Part shown: positions 50,609-58,571 of the stretch, one piece after another
Layout of the letters: the number at the start of each line of letters is the position of its first letter
Position numbering within the stretch: the first letter of the stretch is position 1
Assembly (NCBI GenBank): GCA_963781675.1
Contig: CAWAGF010000002.1
Span: 423,668-487,667, forward strand
DNA from: SCTD01 sp963781675
Lineage (GTDB): Bacteria; Actinomycetota; Actinomycetes; Mycobacteriales; SCTD01
Reading direction: 5' to 3'
DNA length: 64,000 nucleotides
The notes under the pieces: generated by a model
Told to the model about the DNA's origin: nothing
The model's database searches: none
What the model saw: the letters and a program-made list of their open reading frames with translations, nothing else
Position numbers and translations under genes: made by a program

Positions 50609-51334
50609 CTACTTCTCGTCCTTCTCAGCAGCCTCGTCGGTCTCCGCGGCGGCCTCCGCCTCGGCCAGCTGGGCCTGCGCGGCGGCCAGCTCGGCCTCGG
50701 CCTGCGCGACCTCCTGCTCGGCGGCGGTGGCCTCGGCCTGCGCCTCCTGCAGCTCGGCGACGGCCTCGGGCTCCGGGTTCTCGACCACGGTGTCCGGGAC
50801 CTCGGGCGCCTCGGTCGGCTGCTCGTCCACGGGCTGGGCAGCCACGGCGGCCGCGGTCGGGGACTCCGACGCCAGCGCCTCGGCCGACTCGCGGGTGGCG
50901 CCGGTCGGGGCCTTCTTCGGCGCGGACTTCGTGCCGCGGGCCCGCTCGGCCTCGCCGACGGCCTGCTGCGCGACGGTCTGGCCCTCGACGAGCTCGATGA
51001 TCGCCATCGGCGCGTTGTCGCCCTTGCGGTTGCCCAGCTTCAGGATGCGCGTGTAGCCGCCGGGCCGGTCGACGTAGCGCGGGCCGATCTCGGCGAACAG
51101 CGTGTGCACGACGCTCTTGTCGCGCAGGCGCTTGAGCACCTGGCGGCGCGCGTGCAGGTCGCCGCGCTTGCCGAAGGTGATCAGGTGCTCGGCGTACGGG
51201 CGCAGGCGCTTGGCCTTGGCCTCGGTCGTCGTGATGCGGCCGTGCTCGAACAGCGAGGTCGCGAGGTTGGCGAGCATGAGGCGCTCGTGCGCCGGGCTGC
51301 CACCCATGCGCGGGCCCCTGTTGGGGGTGGGCAT
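50609..51334 (-). CDS. rplQ: 50S ribosomal protein L17 with long acidic tail
   Basis: A 241-aa L17. Residues 1-125 are the normal protein (MGGSPAHERLMLANLATSLF, AEHLITFGKRGDLHARRQVL, RPGGYTRILKLGNRKGDNAPM). The remaining 115 or so residues form an Ala/Glu-rich tail. It starts basic (KSAPKKAPTGATRESAE), turns acidic, and ends with a likely coiled coil (EAQAEATAAEQEVAQAEAEL). Bacterial L17 is usually 115-200 aa, so this is a long form of the actinobacterial type. It follows rpoA after a 130-nt gap that contains a hairpin. Confidence 0.96.
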   Translation of the reverse strand: MPTPNRGPRMGGSPAHERLMLANLATSLFEHGRITTTEAKAKRLRPYAEHLITFGKRGDLHARRQVLKRLRDKSVVHTLFAEIGPRYVDRPGGYTRILKLGNRKGDNAPMAIIELVEGQTVAQQAVGEAERARGTKSAPKKAPTGATRESAEALASESPTAAAVAAQPVDEQPTEAPEVPDTVVENPEPEAVAELQEAQAEATAAEQEVAQAEAELAAAQAQLAEAEAAAETDEAAEKDEK

Positions 51335-51407
51335 GTCCTTCTCTTCTCAGGTGCGGGAGCCGGGGCTCCGTGGGGGCGCGTCGGCGGCTGCCGGGGCCCT
51401 GCCTGCT

Positions 51408-51435
51408 CCCTCCGGCGGCAGGTGCCGCCGGAGGG
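51408..51435 (-). other. Hairpin between rpoA and rplQ
   Basis: A perfect 12-bp stem (CCCTCCGGCGGC with its complement) around a 4-nt loop in the 130-nt gap (51335-51464). No gene is seen there. It may be a partial terminator or mRNA processing site. Confidence 0.6.
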
Positions 51436-51464
51436 TCGTGCGTGGTCGGTGCGGGCGTGCAGGT

Positions 51465-52511
51465 CTAGAGCTGCTCGGTCTCGGCGAAGCCGGCGTCCCC
51501 GTCGTCGTCGGAGTCCGCCGTGACGGTCTCCTCCGCACCCCAGGTGTTGACGACCGTGCTCGGGTCGAACCCGGGCGGGCTGTCCTTGAGGGCCAGGCCC
51601 ATCGAGTGCAGCTTGACCTTGACCTCGTCGATCGACTTCGCGCCGAAGTTGCGGATGTCGAGCAGGTCGGCCTCGGAGCGGGAGACGAGCTCGCCGACCG
51701 AGTGGATGCCCTCGCGCTTGAGGCAGTTGTAGGAGCGGACCGTCAGGTCCATCTCCTCGATCGGGAGCGCGAGGTCGGCGGCGAGGGCGGCGTCCGTCGG
51801 GGACGGGCCGATGTCGATGCCCTCGGCCTGCTCGTTGAGCTCCTGCGCCAGGCCGAACAGCCCGACGAGGGTCTTGCCGGCGCTGGCCACCGCGTCGCGC
51901 GGGGTCATGCCGGGCTTGGTCTCGACGTCGAGGATCAGCTTGTCGAAGTCGGTGCGCTGCTCGACGCGGGTGGCCTCGACCTTGTAGGTCACCTTCAGGA
52001 CCGGGCTGTAGATGGAGTCGACCGGGATGCGGCCGATCTCCTGGCCGGCCTGCTTGTTCTGCACGGCGGAGACGTAGCCGCGACCGCGCTCGACGGTCAG
52101 CTCGATCTCCAGCCGGCCCTTGCCGTTCAGCGTGGCCAGGTGCAGGTCCGGGCTGTGGATCTCGACGCCGGCGGGCGGCGCGATGTCGGCAGCGGTGACC
52201 GGGCCGGGGCCCTGCTTGCGCAGGTACATGACGACCGGCTCGTCGCTCTCGGAGGACACGACCAGCTCCTTGAGGTTCAGGATCAGGTCGGTGACGTCCT
52301 CCTTCACGCCGGGGACGGTCGTGAACTCGTGCAGGACGCCGTCGATGCGGATGCTCGTGACAGCAGCACCGGGGATCGACGACAGGAGCGTGCGGCGGAG
52401 CGAGTTGCCGAGGGTGTAGCCGAAACCGGGCTCGAGCGGCTCGAGGACGAAGCGCGAGCGGTTCTCGGAGACGGGCTCCTCGGTCAGGGTGGGGCGCTGT
52501 GCGATGAGCAC
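51465..52511 (-). CDS. rpoA: RNA polymerase alpha subunit
   Basis: A 348-aa alpha subunit. The N-terminal dimerisation domain has RFVLEPLEPGFGYTLGNSLRR (in parts), LLSSIPGAAVTSIRIDGV and LNLKELVVSSESDEP. The C-terminal domain, which contacts UP elements and activators, has DLTVRSYNCLKREGIHSVGE and LLDIRNFGAKSIDEV. The GTG start at 52511 has GAAGGGA about 8 nt upstream; the upstream ATG frame is not preferred. It lies in the alpha operon between rpsD and rplQ. Confidence 0.98.
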   Translation of the reverse strand: MLIAQRPTLTEEPVSENRSRFVLEPLEPGFGYTLGNSLRRTLLSSIPGAAVTSIRIDGVLHEFTTVPGVKEDVTDLILNLKELVVSSESDEPVVMYLRKQGPGPVTAADIAPPAGVEIHSPDLHLATLNGKGRLEIELTVERGRGYVSAVQNKQAGQEIGRIPVDSIYSPVLKVTYKVEATRVEQRTDFDKLILDVETKPGMTPRDAVASAGKTLVGLFGLAQELNEQAEGIDIGPSPTDAALAADLALPIEEMDLTVRSYNCLKREGIHSVGELVSRSEADLLDIRNFGAKSIDEVKVKLHSMGLALKDSPPGFDPSTVVNTWGAEETVTADSDDDGDAGFAETEQL

Positions 52512-52623
52512 GTGGTGTCCCTTCAGGACGTTCCGCGAGGTCCGCCATATGACCTCGCGCGGGGTGCACGGGGTGGCGAGTCCCGTGCTGGGAGTTCTTG
52601 CCGGCACCAGCCGGACGTGCGGC

Positions 52624-52655
52624 AGCGACCGGAGCCCTGGGCGGGGCTCCGGTCG
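52624..52655 (-). other. Hairpin between rpsD and rpoA
   Basis: A perfect 13-bp stem (GCGACCGGAGCCC with its complement) around a 6-nt loop, 8 nt after the rpsD stop in a 151-nt gap with no gene. It could be a partial terminator or a processing site. Confidence 0.65.
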
Positions 52656-52662
52656 CGGCTTC

Positions 52663-53289
52663 CTACTTGCTGTACAGCTCGACGATCAGCTGCTCCTGGA
52701 CCGGGGTGTCGATGACCTGCCGCGCCGGGAGGTTGTGCACGAGCACGCGCATCTGGGAGGAGATGACCTCCATCCACGCGGGGGCCGGGCGGTCGCCGGC
52801 GGTCTCGCGGGCGATGACGTACGGCGTCAGCTCGCGGCTCTTCGGGCGGATCTCGACGATGTCGCTCGGGGAGACGCGGAACGACGGGATGTCGACCTTC
52901 TTGCCGTTCACCAGGACGTGGCCGTGGCGGACGGCCTGGCGGGCGTGGTCGCGGGAGGTGGTGAAGCCCGCGCGGTAGACGACGTTGTCGAGACGGCTCT
53001 CGAGGATGATCAGGAGGTTCTCACCGGTCTTGCCGGTCTTCTTGTTCGCCTCCTCGTAGTAGCCGCGGAACTGCTTCTCGAGCACGCCGTAGATGCGGGC
53101 GCACTTCTGCTTCTCGCGCTTCTGCAGGAGGTACTCGGAGTCCTTGGTGCGACCGCGGCCGTGCTCACCCGGGGGGTAGGGACGGATCTCGATCGGGCAC
53201 TTCGGGGACTCGCACTTGCTGCCCTTGAGGAACAGCTTCATCTTCTCGCGACGGCAGCGGCGGCAGTCGGCGCCTGTGTAACGGGCCAT
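52663..53289 (-). CDS. rpsD: 30S ribosomal protein S4
   Basis: A 208-aa S4 with the zinc-binding type N-terminus (CRRCRREKMKLFLKGSKCES: four Cys). It has the long helical domain (EKQKCARIYGVLEKQFRGYY) and the S4 RNA-binding domain (SRLDNVVYRAGFTTSRDHARQ; VNGKKVDIPSFRVSPSD). S4 organises the 30S head and body and in other bacteria regulates the alpha operon. Confidence 0.98.
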   Translation of the reverse strand: MARYTGADCRRCRREKMKLFLKGSKCESPKCPIEIRPYPPGEHGRGRTKDSEYLLQKREKQKCARIYGVLEKQFRGYYEEANKKTGKTGENLLIILESRLDNVVYRAGFTTSRDHARQAVRHGHVLVNGKKVDIPSFRVSPSDIVEIRPKSRELTPYVIARETAGDRPAPAWMEVISSQMRVLVHNLPARQVIDTPVQEQLIVELYSK

Positions 53290-53308
53290 GGTTCAGGTTC
53301 TCCTGGTC

Positions 53309-53716
53309 TCAGACGCGACGGCGCTTGGAGGGACGGCAGCCGTTGTGCGGCACCGGGGTGACGTCCTGGATCGCCCCGACCTCGAGGCCGGCGGCCTGGA
53401 GGGAGCGGATCGCGGTCTCGCGGCCGGAGCCGGGACCCTTCACGAAGACGTCGACCTTCTTCATGCCGTGCTCCTGCGCCTTGCGGGCGCAGCTCTCGGC
53501 GGCCATCTGCGCCGCGAACGGCGTGGACTTGCGCGAGCCCTTGAAGCCGACGTGGCCGGCGGAGGCCCAGCTGATGACGTTGCCCTGCGGGTCGGTGATC
53601 GAGACGATCGTGTTGTTGAACGTCGACTTGATGTGGGCCTGCCCGTGGGCGATGTTCTTCTTCTCCTTGCGCCGGACCTTCTTGACACCGGCGCCGGTGC
53701 GGGTCTTGGGGGGCAT
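53309..53716 (-). CDS. rpsK: 30S ribosomal protein S11
   Basis: A 135-aa S11 with NIAHGQAHIKSTFNNTIVSI, GNVISWASAGHVGFKGSRKS, TPFAAQMAAESCARKAQEHG and the C-terminal TPVPHNGCRPSKRRRV. It lies 19 nt upstream of rpsD; the 59-nt gap after rpsM holds no gene. Confidence 0.98.
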   Translation of the reverse strand: MPPKTRTGAGVKKVRRKEKKNIAHGQAHIKSTFNNTIVSITDPQGNVISWASAGHVGFKGSRKSTPFAAQMAAESCARKAQEHGMKKVDVFVKGPGSGRETAIRSLQAAGLEVGAIQDVTPVPHNGCRPSKRRRV

Positions 53717-53775
53717 CTACTTCTCCAGGCTGAGGTGGTCGGTGGGCTGTCCCTGCATCTGAGGCACGGTCCCCA

Positions 53776-54153
53776 CTACTTCTTCGGCTTCTTCTTGCCG
53801 GCGACGGTCTTCTTCGGGCCCTTGCGGGTCCGGGCGTTGGTGTGCGTGCGCTGACCGTGGACCGGCAGGCCACGGCGGTGCCGGATGCCCTGGTAGGAGC
53901 CGATCTCGATCTTGCGGCGGATGTCGCTCGCGATCTCGCGGCGCAGGTCGCCCTCGACCTTGTAGTTGACGTCGATCCAGTCGCGGAGCTTGACCAGGTC
54001 CTCGTCGGTCAGGTCCTTGACGCGGACGTCGGGGCTGACCCCGGTCTCCGCCAGGGTCTTCGCGGCGCGCGTGCGGCCGATCCCGAAGATGTAGGTGAGC
54101 GCGATCTCGAGCCGCTTCTCGCGGGGGAGGTCGACGCCGGCAAGACGTGCCAT
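53776..54153 (-). CDS. rpsM: 30S ribosomal protein S13
   Basis: A 125-aa S13 with ARLAGVDLPREKRLEIALTY, IFGIGRTRA, LRREIASDIRRKIEIGSYQG and the basic tail RGLPVHGQRTHTNARTRKGP. It sits at the head of the 30S and contacts the P-site tRNA. A run of small hairpins lies between it and rpmJ. Confidence 0.98.
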   Translation of the reverse strand: MARLAGVDLPREKRLEIALTYIFGIGRTRAAKTLAETGVSPDVRVKDLTDEDLVKLRDWIDVNYKVEGDLRREIASDIRRKIEIGSYQGIRHRRGLPVHGQRTHTNARTRKGPKKTVAGKKKPKK

Positions 54154-54201
54154 GCGGGCTGTTCTCTCTTCCTGGTTCGCGGAGGTCTGGCGCGTTCCCG
54201 T

Positions 54202-54263
54202 CCCTGCCAGCCCTGGCAGGGCCCCGGCCTCCGACCGGGGGTGCTGCTCCCTCGCGGGAGCAG
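54202..54263 (-). other. Tandem hairpins between rpmJ and rpsM
   Basis: CCCTGCCAG-2-CTGGCAGGG (54202-54221) is followed by a short CCCCGG/CCGGGG pair (54223 onward) and CTGCTCCC-4-GGGAGCAG (54244-54263). All lie in the 142-nt gap before rpsM, which has no gene. Confidence 0.55.
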
Positions 54264-54295
54264 GTGGGACGCGGTGGTGCGTCGTGGTGGCGCTG

Positions 54296-54412
54296 CTAGC
54301 CCTGCCGCTGCTTGTGGCGGGCGGTGACGCTGCAGATGACCATGACGCGGCCGTTGCGACGGATGACCTTGCACTTGTCGCAGATCGGCTTGACGCTCGG
54401 CTTGACCTTCAC
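54296..54412 (-). CDS. rpmJ: 50S ribosomal protein L36
   Basis: A 38-aa L36 of the zinc-binding type, from a GTG at 54412 to TAG at 54296. It reads MKVKPSVKPICDKCKVIRRN and then GRVMVICSVTARHKQRQG, with the CxxC...C...H zinc ligands. It is too short for a usual ORF cut-off but certain from sequence and position between infA and rpsM. Confidence 0.96.
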   Translation of the reverse strand: MKVKPSVKPICDKCKVIRRNGRVMVICSVTARHKQRQG

Positions 54413-54430
54413 TGGTTCTCGTTCCTCGAT

Positions 54431-54652
54431 CTACTTGTAGCGGTAGACGATGCGGCCGCGCGTCAGGTCGTAGGGCGAGAGCTCCACGACCACACGGTCC
54501 TCGGGGAGGATGCGGATGTAGTGCTGCCGCATCTTGCCGCTGATGTGGGCCAGGACCTTGTGACCGTTCTCCAGCTCCACCCGGAACATGGCGTTGGGCA
54601 GCGGCTCGACCACACGGCCCTCGATCTCGATGGCCCCGTCCTTCTTCGGCAT
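54431..54652 (-). CDS. infA: Translation initiation factor IF-1
   Basis: A 73-aa OB-fold protein: MPKKDGAIEIEGRVVEPLPN, AMFRVELENGHKVLAHISGK, MRQHYIRILPEDRVVVELSP and YDLTRGRIVYRYK. It blocks the A site during initiation. GGAGG lies just before the ATG. It starts the transcript infA-rpmJ-rpsM-rpsK-rpsD-rpoA-rplQ. Confidence 0.98.
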   Translation of the reverse strand: MPKKDGAIEIEGRVVEPLPNAMFRVELENGHKVLAHISGKMRQHYIRILPEDRVVVELSPYDLTRGRIVYRYK

Positions 54653-54780
54653 GTCCTCCGCGATCCGTCGAGATGTGGCGTGCAGGATGGTGGTGCGACG
54701 TACGGGACGGAGCCCCCGGTGGTGCAGGTGGCTCCCGGCGCGCGGGCATGACGTAGCCCCGGAGCGCAGTCCGAACGACG

Positions 54781-54809
54781 AGTCTACGTCCGGACGGGCC
54801 CGATCACAA
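54781..54809 (-). promoter_or_regulatory. Promoter of the infA-alpha operon
   Basis: TTGTGA (54804-54809), 17 bp, TAGACT (54781-54786), about 128 nt before infA, in the 183-nt gap after map. No gene lies in the gap. Confidence 0.65.
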
Positions 54810-54835
54810 ACGAGGCGCCGGTCACACCCGCCCCG

Positions 54836-55654
54836 TCACGCCCGCAGGGGCGTGCCGAGCCGGGCGGCGCCGCCGTCCAGCGCGGTGAGCACCCACGGGC
54901 CCTCGGGCGTCACGGCCACGGTGTGCTCCCAGTGGGCGGCCTGCGCGCCGTCCCGCGTGACGACCGTCCACCCGTCGTCCAGCTCCTCCACGTCGGGCTC
55001 GCCGAGCGTGGCCATCGGCTCCACGGCCAGCACGATCCCGGGCTCGAGCACCATCCCGCGGCCGGGTCCGTCGGGCGCGAGGTTCGGGACGTACGGCGGC
55101 TCGTGCATCGCGGTGCCGATCCCGTGGCCGGTGTAGTCCTCGAGCAGGCCGTAGCCGTGCGGCCGGACCACCGTCTCGACGGCGTGCCCGACGTCGGACA
55201 GCCGTCCGCCGGCGCGGACAGCGGCCAGGCCCGCCCAGAGGGCGTCCTCGGTCACGCGGGACAGCTCGAGCAGCTCCGGGCCGCACTCCCCCACCGGCAC
55301 GGTGACCGCCGCGTCGCCGTGCCAGCCGGCCAGGATCGCGCCGCAGTCGATGCTGAGCAGCTCCCCCTCCTGCAGGACCCGCCGGCCGGGGACGCCGTGC
55401 ACGACCTCGGCGCCCGCCGAGGCGCAGATCGAGCCGGAGAAGCCGTGGTAGCCGAGGAAGCTCGGGATCGCGCCCTCCGTGCGGATGCTCTCCTCGGCGA
55501 TGCCGTCCAGCTCGCCGGTGGTGATGCCGGGCCGGACGGCTGCCTGCACGCGCTCCAGCGTGCGCGCCACGACGAGGCCGGCCGCGCGCATGAGGGCGAC
55601 CTGCTCAGGCGTCTTCACCGTGACGCCGCGCGGGCGCCGGGTGCTCCTGCCCAT
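54836..55654 (-). CDS. map: Methionine aminopeptidase (type I)
   Basis: A 272-aa enzyme that removes the initiator Met. The five metal ligands are visible: Asp in LSIDCGAILAGWHGDAAVTV (two Asp), His in TGHGIGTAMHEPP, Glu in LAVEPMAT and Glu in AAHWEHTVAV. PSFLGYHGFSGSICAS is the substrate-site segment; the Ser in place of the usual Cys-Thr-Ser there is a minor change. It follows adk by 13 nt. Confidence 0.96.
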   Translation of the reverse strand: MGRSTRRPRGVTVKTPEQVALMRAAGLVVARTLERVQAAVRPGITTGELDGIAEESIRTEGAIPSFLGYHGFSGSICASAGAEVVHGVPGRRVLQEGELLSIDCGAILAGWHGDAAVTVPVGECGPELLELSRVTEDALWAGLAAVRAGGRLSDVGHAVETVVRPHGYGLLEDYTGHGIGTAMHEPPYVPNLAPDGPGRGMVLEPGIVLAVEPMATLGEPDVEELDDGWTVVTRDGAQAAHWEHTVAVTPEGPWVLTALDGGAARLGTPLRA

Positions 55655-55667
55655 CAGCAGGGCCCCA

Positions 55668-56339
55668 TCAGGAGGAGGTGGCGCCGTGCTCGAACGGGCG
55701 CAGGGCGTCGATGGCCCGCTGGGTGATGTCGTCGACCGGGCCGGTCGCGTCGATCCCGACGAGCAGCCCGCGCCCGGCGTAGTAGGCGACCAGCGGCGCG
55801 GTCGACTCGGCGTAGACCTCGAGCCGGTTGGCGATCGTCTCGGCCTTGTCGTCGTCGCGCTGGTAGAGCTCGCCGCCGTCGATGTCGCAGACGCCGGCCG
55901 TCTGCGGCGGGTCGAAGTCCACGTGCCAGATGTGGTTGCAGGTGCGGCAGGTGCGCCGGCCGGACAGCCGGCGGATGACCTCGTCGTCGTCGACGACGAG
56001 CTCGAGCACGACGTCGAGCTTGGTCTGCGCCGTCTCGCGCAGGATGTCGTCCAGCGTCTCGGCCTGCGGCACCGTGCGCGGGAAGCCGTCGAGCAGGAAG
56101 CCCTCGAGGGCGTCCGGCTCGGCCAGCCGGTTGCGGACCATCTCGATCGTGACGTCGTCCGGGACGAGGTCGCCGCGGTCCATGAAGGTCTTGGCCTGCA
56201 CGCCGAGCGGGGTGCCCTCGCTGACGTTCGCCCGGAAGATGTCGCCGGTGCTGATCTTGGGCACGCCGCAGTGCTCGGCGATGAACTGGGCCTGGGTCCC
56301 CTTGCCCGCTCCGGGAGGCCCGACCAGGACGAGGCGCAC
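55668..56339 (-). CDS. adk: Adenylate kinase
   Basis: A 223-aa long-form kinase (ATP + AMP to 2 ADP). It has the P-loop VGPPGAGKGTQA, STGDIFRANVSEGTPLGVQA and FLLDGFPRTVPQAETLD. The LID has CRTCNHIWHVDF and GVCDIDGGELYQRDDD, whose three Cys and Asp bind zinc as in Gram-positive enzymes. The GTG start lies 14 nt after secY. Confidence 0.97.
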   Translation of the reverse strand: MRLVLVGPPGAGKGTQAQFIAEHCGVPKISTGDIFRANVSEGTPLGVQAKTFMDRGDLVPDDVTIEMVRNRLAEPDALEGFLLDGFPRTVPQAETLDDILRETAQTKLDVVLELVVDDDEVIRRLSGRRTCRTCNHIWHVDFDPPQTAGVCDIDGGELYQRDDDKAETIANRLEVYAESTAPLVAYYAGRGLLVGIDATGPVDDITQRAIDALRPFEHGATSS

Positions 56340-56352
56340 TAGCTGTCCCTCA

Positions 56353-57648
56353 CTACCGGAGGAAGCCTTCGTAGTTGCGCAGCATGAGCTGGCTCTCGAT
56401 CTGCTTCACGGTCTCGAGGCCGACGCCCACGATGATCAGCACGGCGGTGCCGCCGAAGGGCACCCGGTTGCCGCTGCCGGTCAGGCCGAACAGCAGGTAC
56501 GGCAGCACCGCGACCAGGCCGAGGTAGACGGCGCCGAAGGCGGTGATCCGGGACAGGATGAAGTCGAGGTACTCGGCCGTCGCGCGCCCCGGCCGGATGC
56601 CGGGGACGAAGCCGCCGTACTTCTTCATGTTGTCGCTGACCTCGACCGGGTTGAACGTGATCGCCACGTAGAAGTACGTGAAGAAGACGATCAGCGCGAA
56701 GTAGAGGGCCAGGTAGACCGGGTTGCTCGGGTTCACCAGGTAGGTGTTGATGAAGCGGGTGAACGTCGCGTTCGAGGTCCACACGTTGCTCAGCAGCTGC
56801 GGCAGGTAGAGCAGCGAGCTGGCGAAGATCACCGGGATGATGCCGGCCTGGTTGACCTTGAGCGGGATGTAGGTGGACGTCCCGCCGTACATGCGGCGGC
56901 CGATCATGCGCTTGGCGTACTGCACCGGGATGCGGCGCTGGGCCTGCTCGACGTAGACGACCAGCGTGATGACGACCAGCGCGAGCAGCGCGATCGCGGC
57001 GACCACGAGCGGGCCGTTCTCGCCCTGGTAGAGCCGCACGCCCTGGCCGGGGATCGAGCTGATGATCGAGGTGAAGATCAGCACGGACATGCCGTTGCCG
57101 ACGCCGCGGTCGGTGATCAGCTCGCCCAGCCACATGATCACGGCGGTGCCGGCGGTCATCGTGATGACCAGCACGAGGATGCGGAACAGCGAGTCGTCCG
57201 GGATGACCTGGATGCTCGGGTCCGGGAACAGCCGGCCGCTGCGGGCCAGCGCGATGATGCCGGTCGACTGCAGGATCGCGAGCGCCACCGTGAGGTAGCG
57301 GGTGTACTGCGTGATCTTCGCCTGGCCGGCCTGGCCCTCGTTCTTCAGCTCCTCGAGCCGCGGGATGACCACGACGAGCAGCTGCAGGATGATCGACGCC
57401 GTGATGTACGGCATGATCCCGAGCGCGAAGATCGACAGCTGCAGGAGCGCACCGCCGCTGAACAGGTTGACCAGGCCGTAGAGGGAGTTGCCCTCCGTGC
57501 TGTCGAGCGCCCGCTGGATCGCCACGTACGAGACACCGGGGCCGGGGATGAACGACCCGAGCCGGTAGATCGCGATGATGAAGAGCGTGAAGAAGATCTT
57601 CCGACGCAGGTCGGGGGTCTTGAAGGCCCGACCGAAGGCGGTGAGCAC
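56353..57648 (-). CDS. secY: Preprotein translocase subunit SecY
   Basis: A 431-aa ten-helix channel protein. Conserved parts are AFKTPDLRRKIFFTLFIIAI, YRLGSFIPGPGV, GIMPYITASIILQLL, GNGMSVLIFTSI, IPLKVNQAGIIPVIFASSLL and NMKKYGGFVPGIRPG. The GTG at 57648 is chosen over the earlier frame because AGGAGG lies 4-5 nt upstream and the protein then starts at the usual place. It heads secY-adk-map. Confidence 0.96.
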   Translation of the reverse strand: MLTAFGRAFKTPDLRRKIFFTLFIIAIYRLGSFIPGPGVSYVAIQRALDSTEGNSLYGLVNLFSGGALLQLSIFALGIMPYITASIILQLLVVVIPRLEELKNEGQAGQAKITQYTRYLTVALAILQSTGIIALARSGRLFPDPSIQVIPDDSLFRILVLVITMTAGTAVIMWLGELITDRGVGNGMSVLIFTSIISSIPGQGVRLYQGENGPLVVAAIALLALVVITLVVYVEQAQRRIPVQYAKRMIGRRMYGGTSTYIPLKVNQAGIIPVIFASSLLYLPQLLSNVWTSNATFTRFINTYLVNPSNPVYLALYFALIVFFTYFYVAITFNPVEVSDNMKKYGGFVPGIRPGRATAEYLDFILSRITAFGAVYLGLVAVLPYLLFGLTGSGNRVPFGGTAVLIIVGVGLETVKQIESQLMLRNYEGFLR

Positions 57649-57806
57649 GGCTCCTCCTGGCGTCCGTCCCGGCGGGAACGGGTCGTGAGCGTCCCGACGC
57701 ACGAGGGGCGCGGCGGGGGCGGGGGGTGGATCGGGGGGCGAGCGGTCCGTGCGGGGGGCTGTGCGACGGCAGACGGGCGCCCGGGGGGCGACCCGCTGGC
57801 TCGAGC

Positions 57807-57819
57807 GACTGTAACAGTC
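57807..57819. promoter_or_regulatory. Perfect palindrome in the rplO-secY gap
   Basis: GACTGT-A-ACAGTC is a 13-bp perfect palindrome in the 259-bp gap (57649-57907). This gap must hold the secY promoter, since a terminator follows rplO. It stands 159 nt before secY and could be an operator or part of a promoter (TACAGT on the minus strand). I see nothing else in the gap apart from the terminator. Confidence 0.4.
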
Positions 57820-57859
57820 ACCCTGCGCCGCACCCCTGGCCGCGGACGGCCCGGATGCG

Positions 57860-57895
57860 CCACGGGCCGCCGGTCCGAGGACCGGCGACCCGTGG
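57860..57895 (-). terminator. Terminator after rplO
   Basis: CCACGGG pairs with CCCGTGG and CCGGTCC with GGACCGG around a 2-nt loop with symmetric 3-nt internal bulges, 13 nt after the rplO stop. Confidence 0.75.
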
Positions 57896-57907
57896 AGCGA
57901 GCGGCTG

Positions 57908-58384
57908 CTAGAGCGTGGTGACGGTGCCGCCGGCGGAGGAGATCTTCTCCCGCGCGGAGGCCGAGAACGCGTGCGCGGTCACCTGCAGGGCGACCGTGAG
58001 CTCGCCGCCGCCGAGGACCTTGACGAGCTTGTCGTCGCGGACCAGGCCCTTGGCGACCAGGTCGTCGACGCCGATGCTGCCGCCCTGCGGGAAGCGCTCG
58101 GCGATCTTGTCCAGGTTGACGACCTGGTACTCGGTGCGGAACCGGTTGGTGAAGCCCTTGAGCTTGGGCAGCCGCATGTGCAGCGGCATCTGCCCGCCCT
58201 CGAACGCGGCCGGCACCTGGTAGCGGGCCTTGGTGCCCTTGGTGCCGCGGCCGGCGGTCTTGCCCTTGCTGGCCTCACCACGACCCACGCGGGTCTTGGC
58301 CTTCTTGGCACCCGGCGCGGGGCGCAGGTGGTGGACCTTGAGCGGGGAGCCGCTCTTCTTCTGCTCGACCTCGGGGGTGGTCAT
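57908..58384 (-). CDS. rplO: 50S ribosomal protein L15
   Basis: A 158-aa L15 with HHLRPAPGAKKAKTRVGRGE, GKTAGRGTKGTKARYQVPAA, FEGGQMPLHMRLPKLKGFTN and VDDLVAKGLVR. It ends the long spc transcript before a hairpin. Confidence 0.98.
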   Translation of the reverse strand: MTTPEVEQKKSGSPLKVHHLRPAPGAKKAKTRVGRGEASKGKTAGRGTKGTKARYQVPAAFEGGQMPLHMRLPKLKGFTNRFRTEYQVVNLDKIAERFPQGGSIGVDDLVAKGLVRDDKLVKVLGGGELTVALQVTAHAFSASAREKISSAGGTVTTL

Positions 58385-58388
58385 GCGG

Positions 58389-58571
58389 TTACTCGACCTC
58401 CTCGACCGTCACGAGGTGCGTGACGGTGTTGACCATCCCGCGGATCTCGGGACGGTCCTCCTTGACGACGGTGTCGGAGATCCGCTTCAGGCCGAGCGAG
58501 CGCAGGGTGTCGCGCTGGTTCTGCTTGCCGCCGATCCCGGACTTGATCTGGGTGACCTTCAGTCGGGCCAT
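58389..58571 (-). CDS. rpmD: 50S ribosomal protein L30
   Basis: A 60-aa L30: MARLKVTQIKSGIGGKQNQR, DTLRSLGLKRISDTVVKEDR and PEIRGMVNTVTHLVTVEEVE. The ATG overlaps the rpsE stop (TGATG). Confidence 0.97.
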   Translation of the reverse strand: MARLKVTQIKSGIGGKQNQRDTLRSLGLKRISDTVVKEDRPEIRGMVNTVTHLVTVEEVE

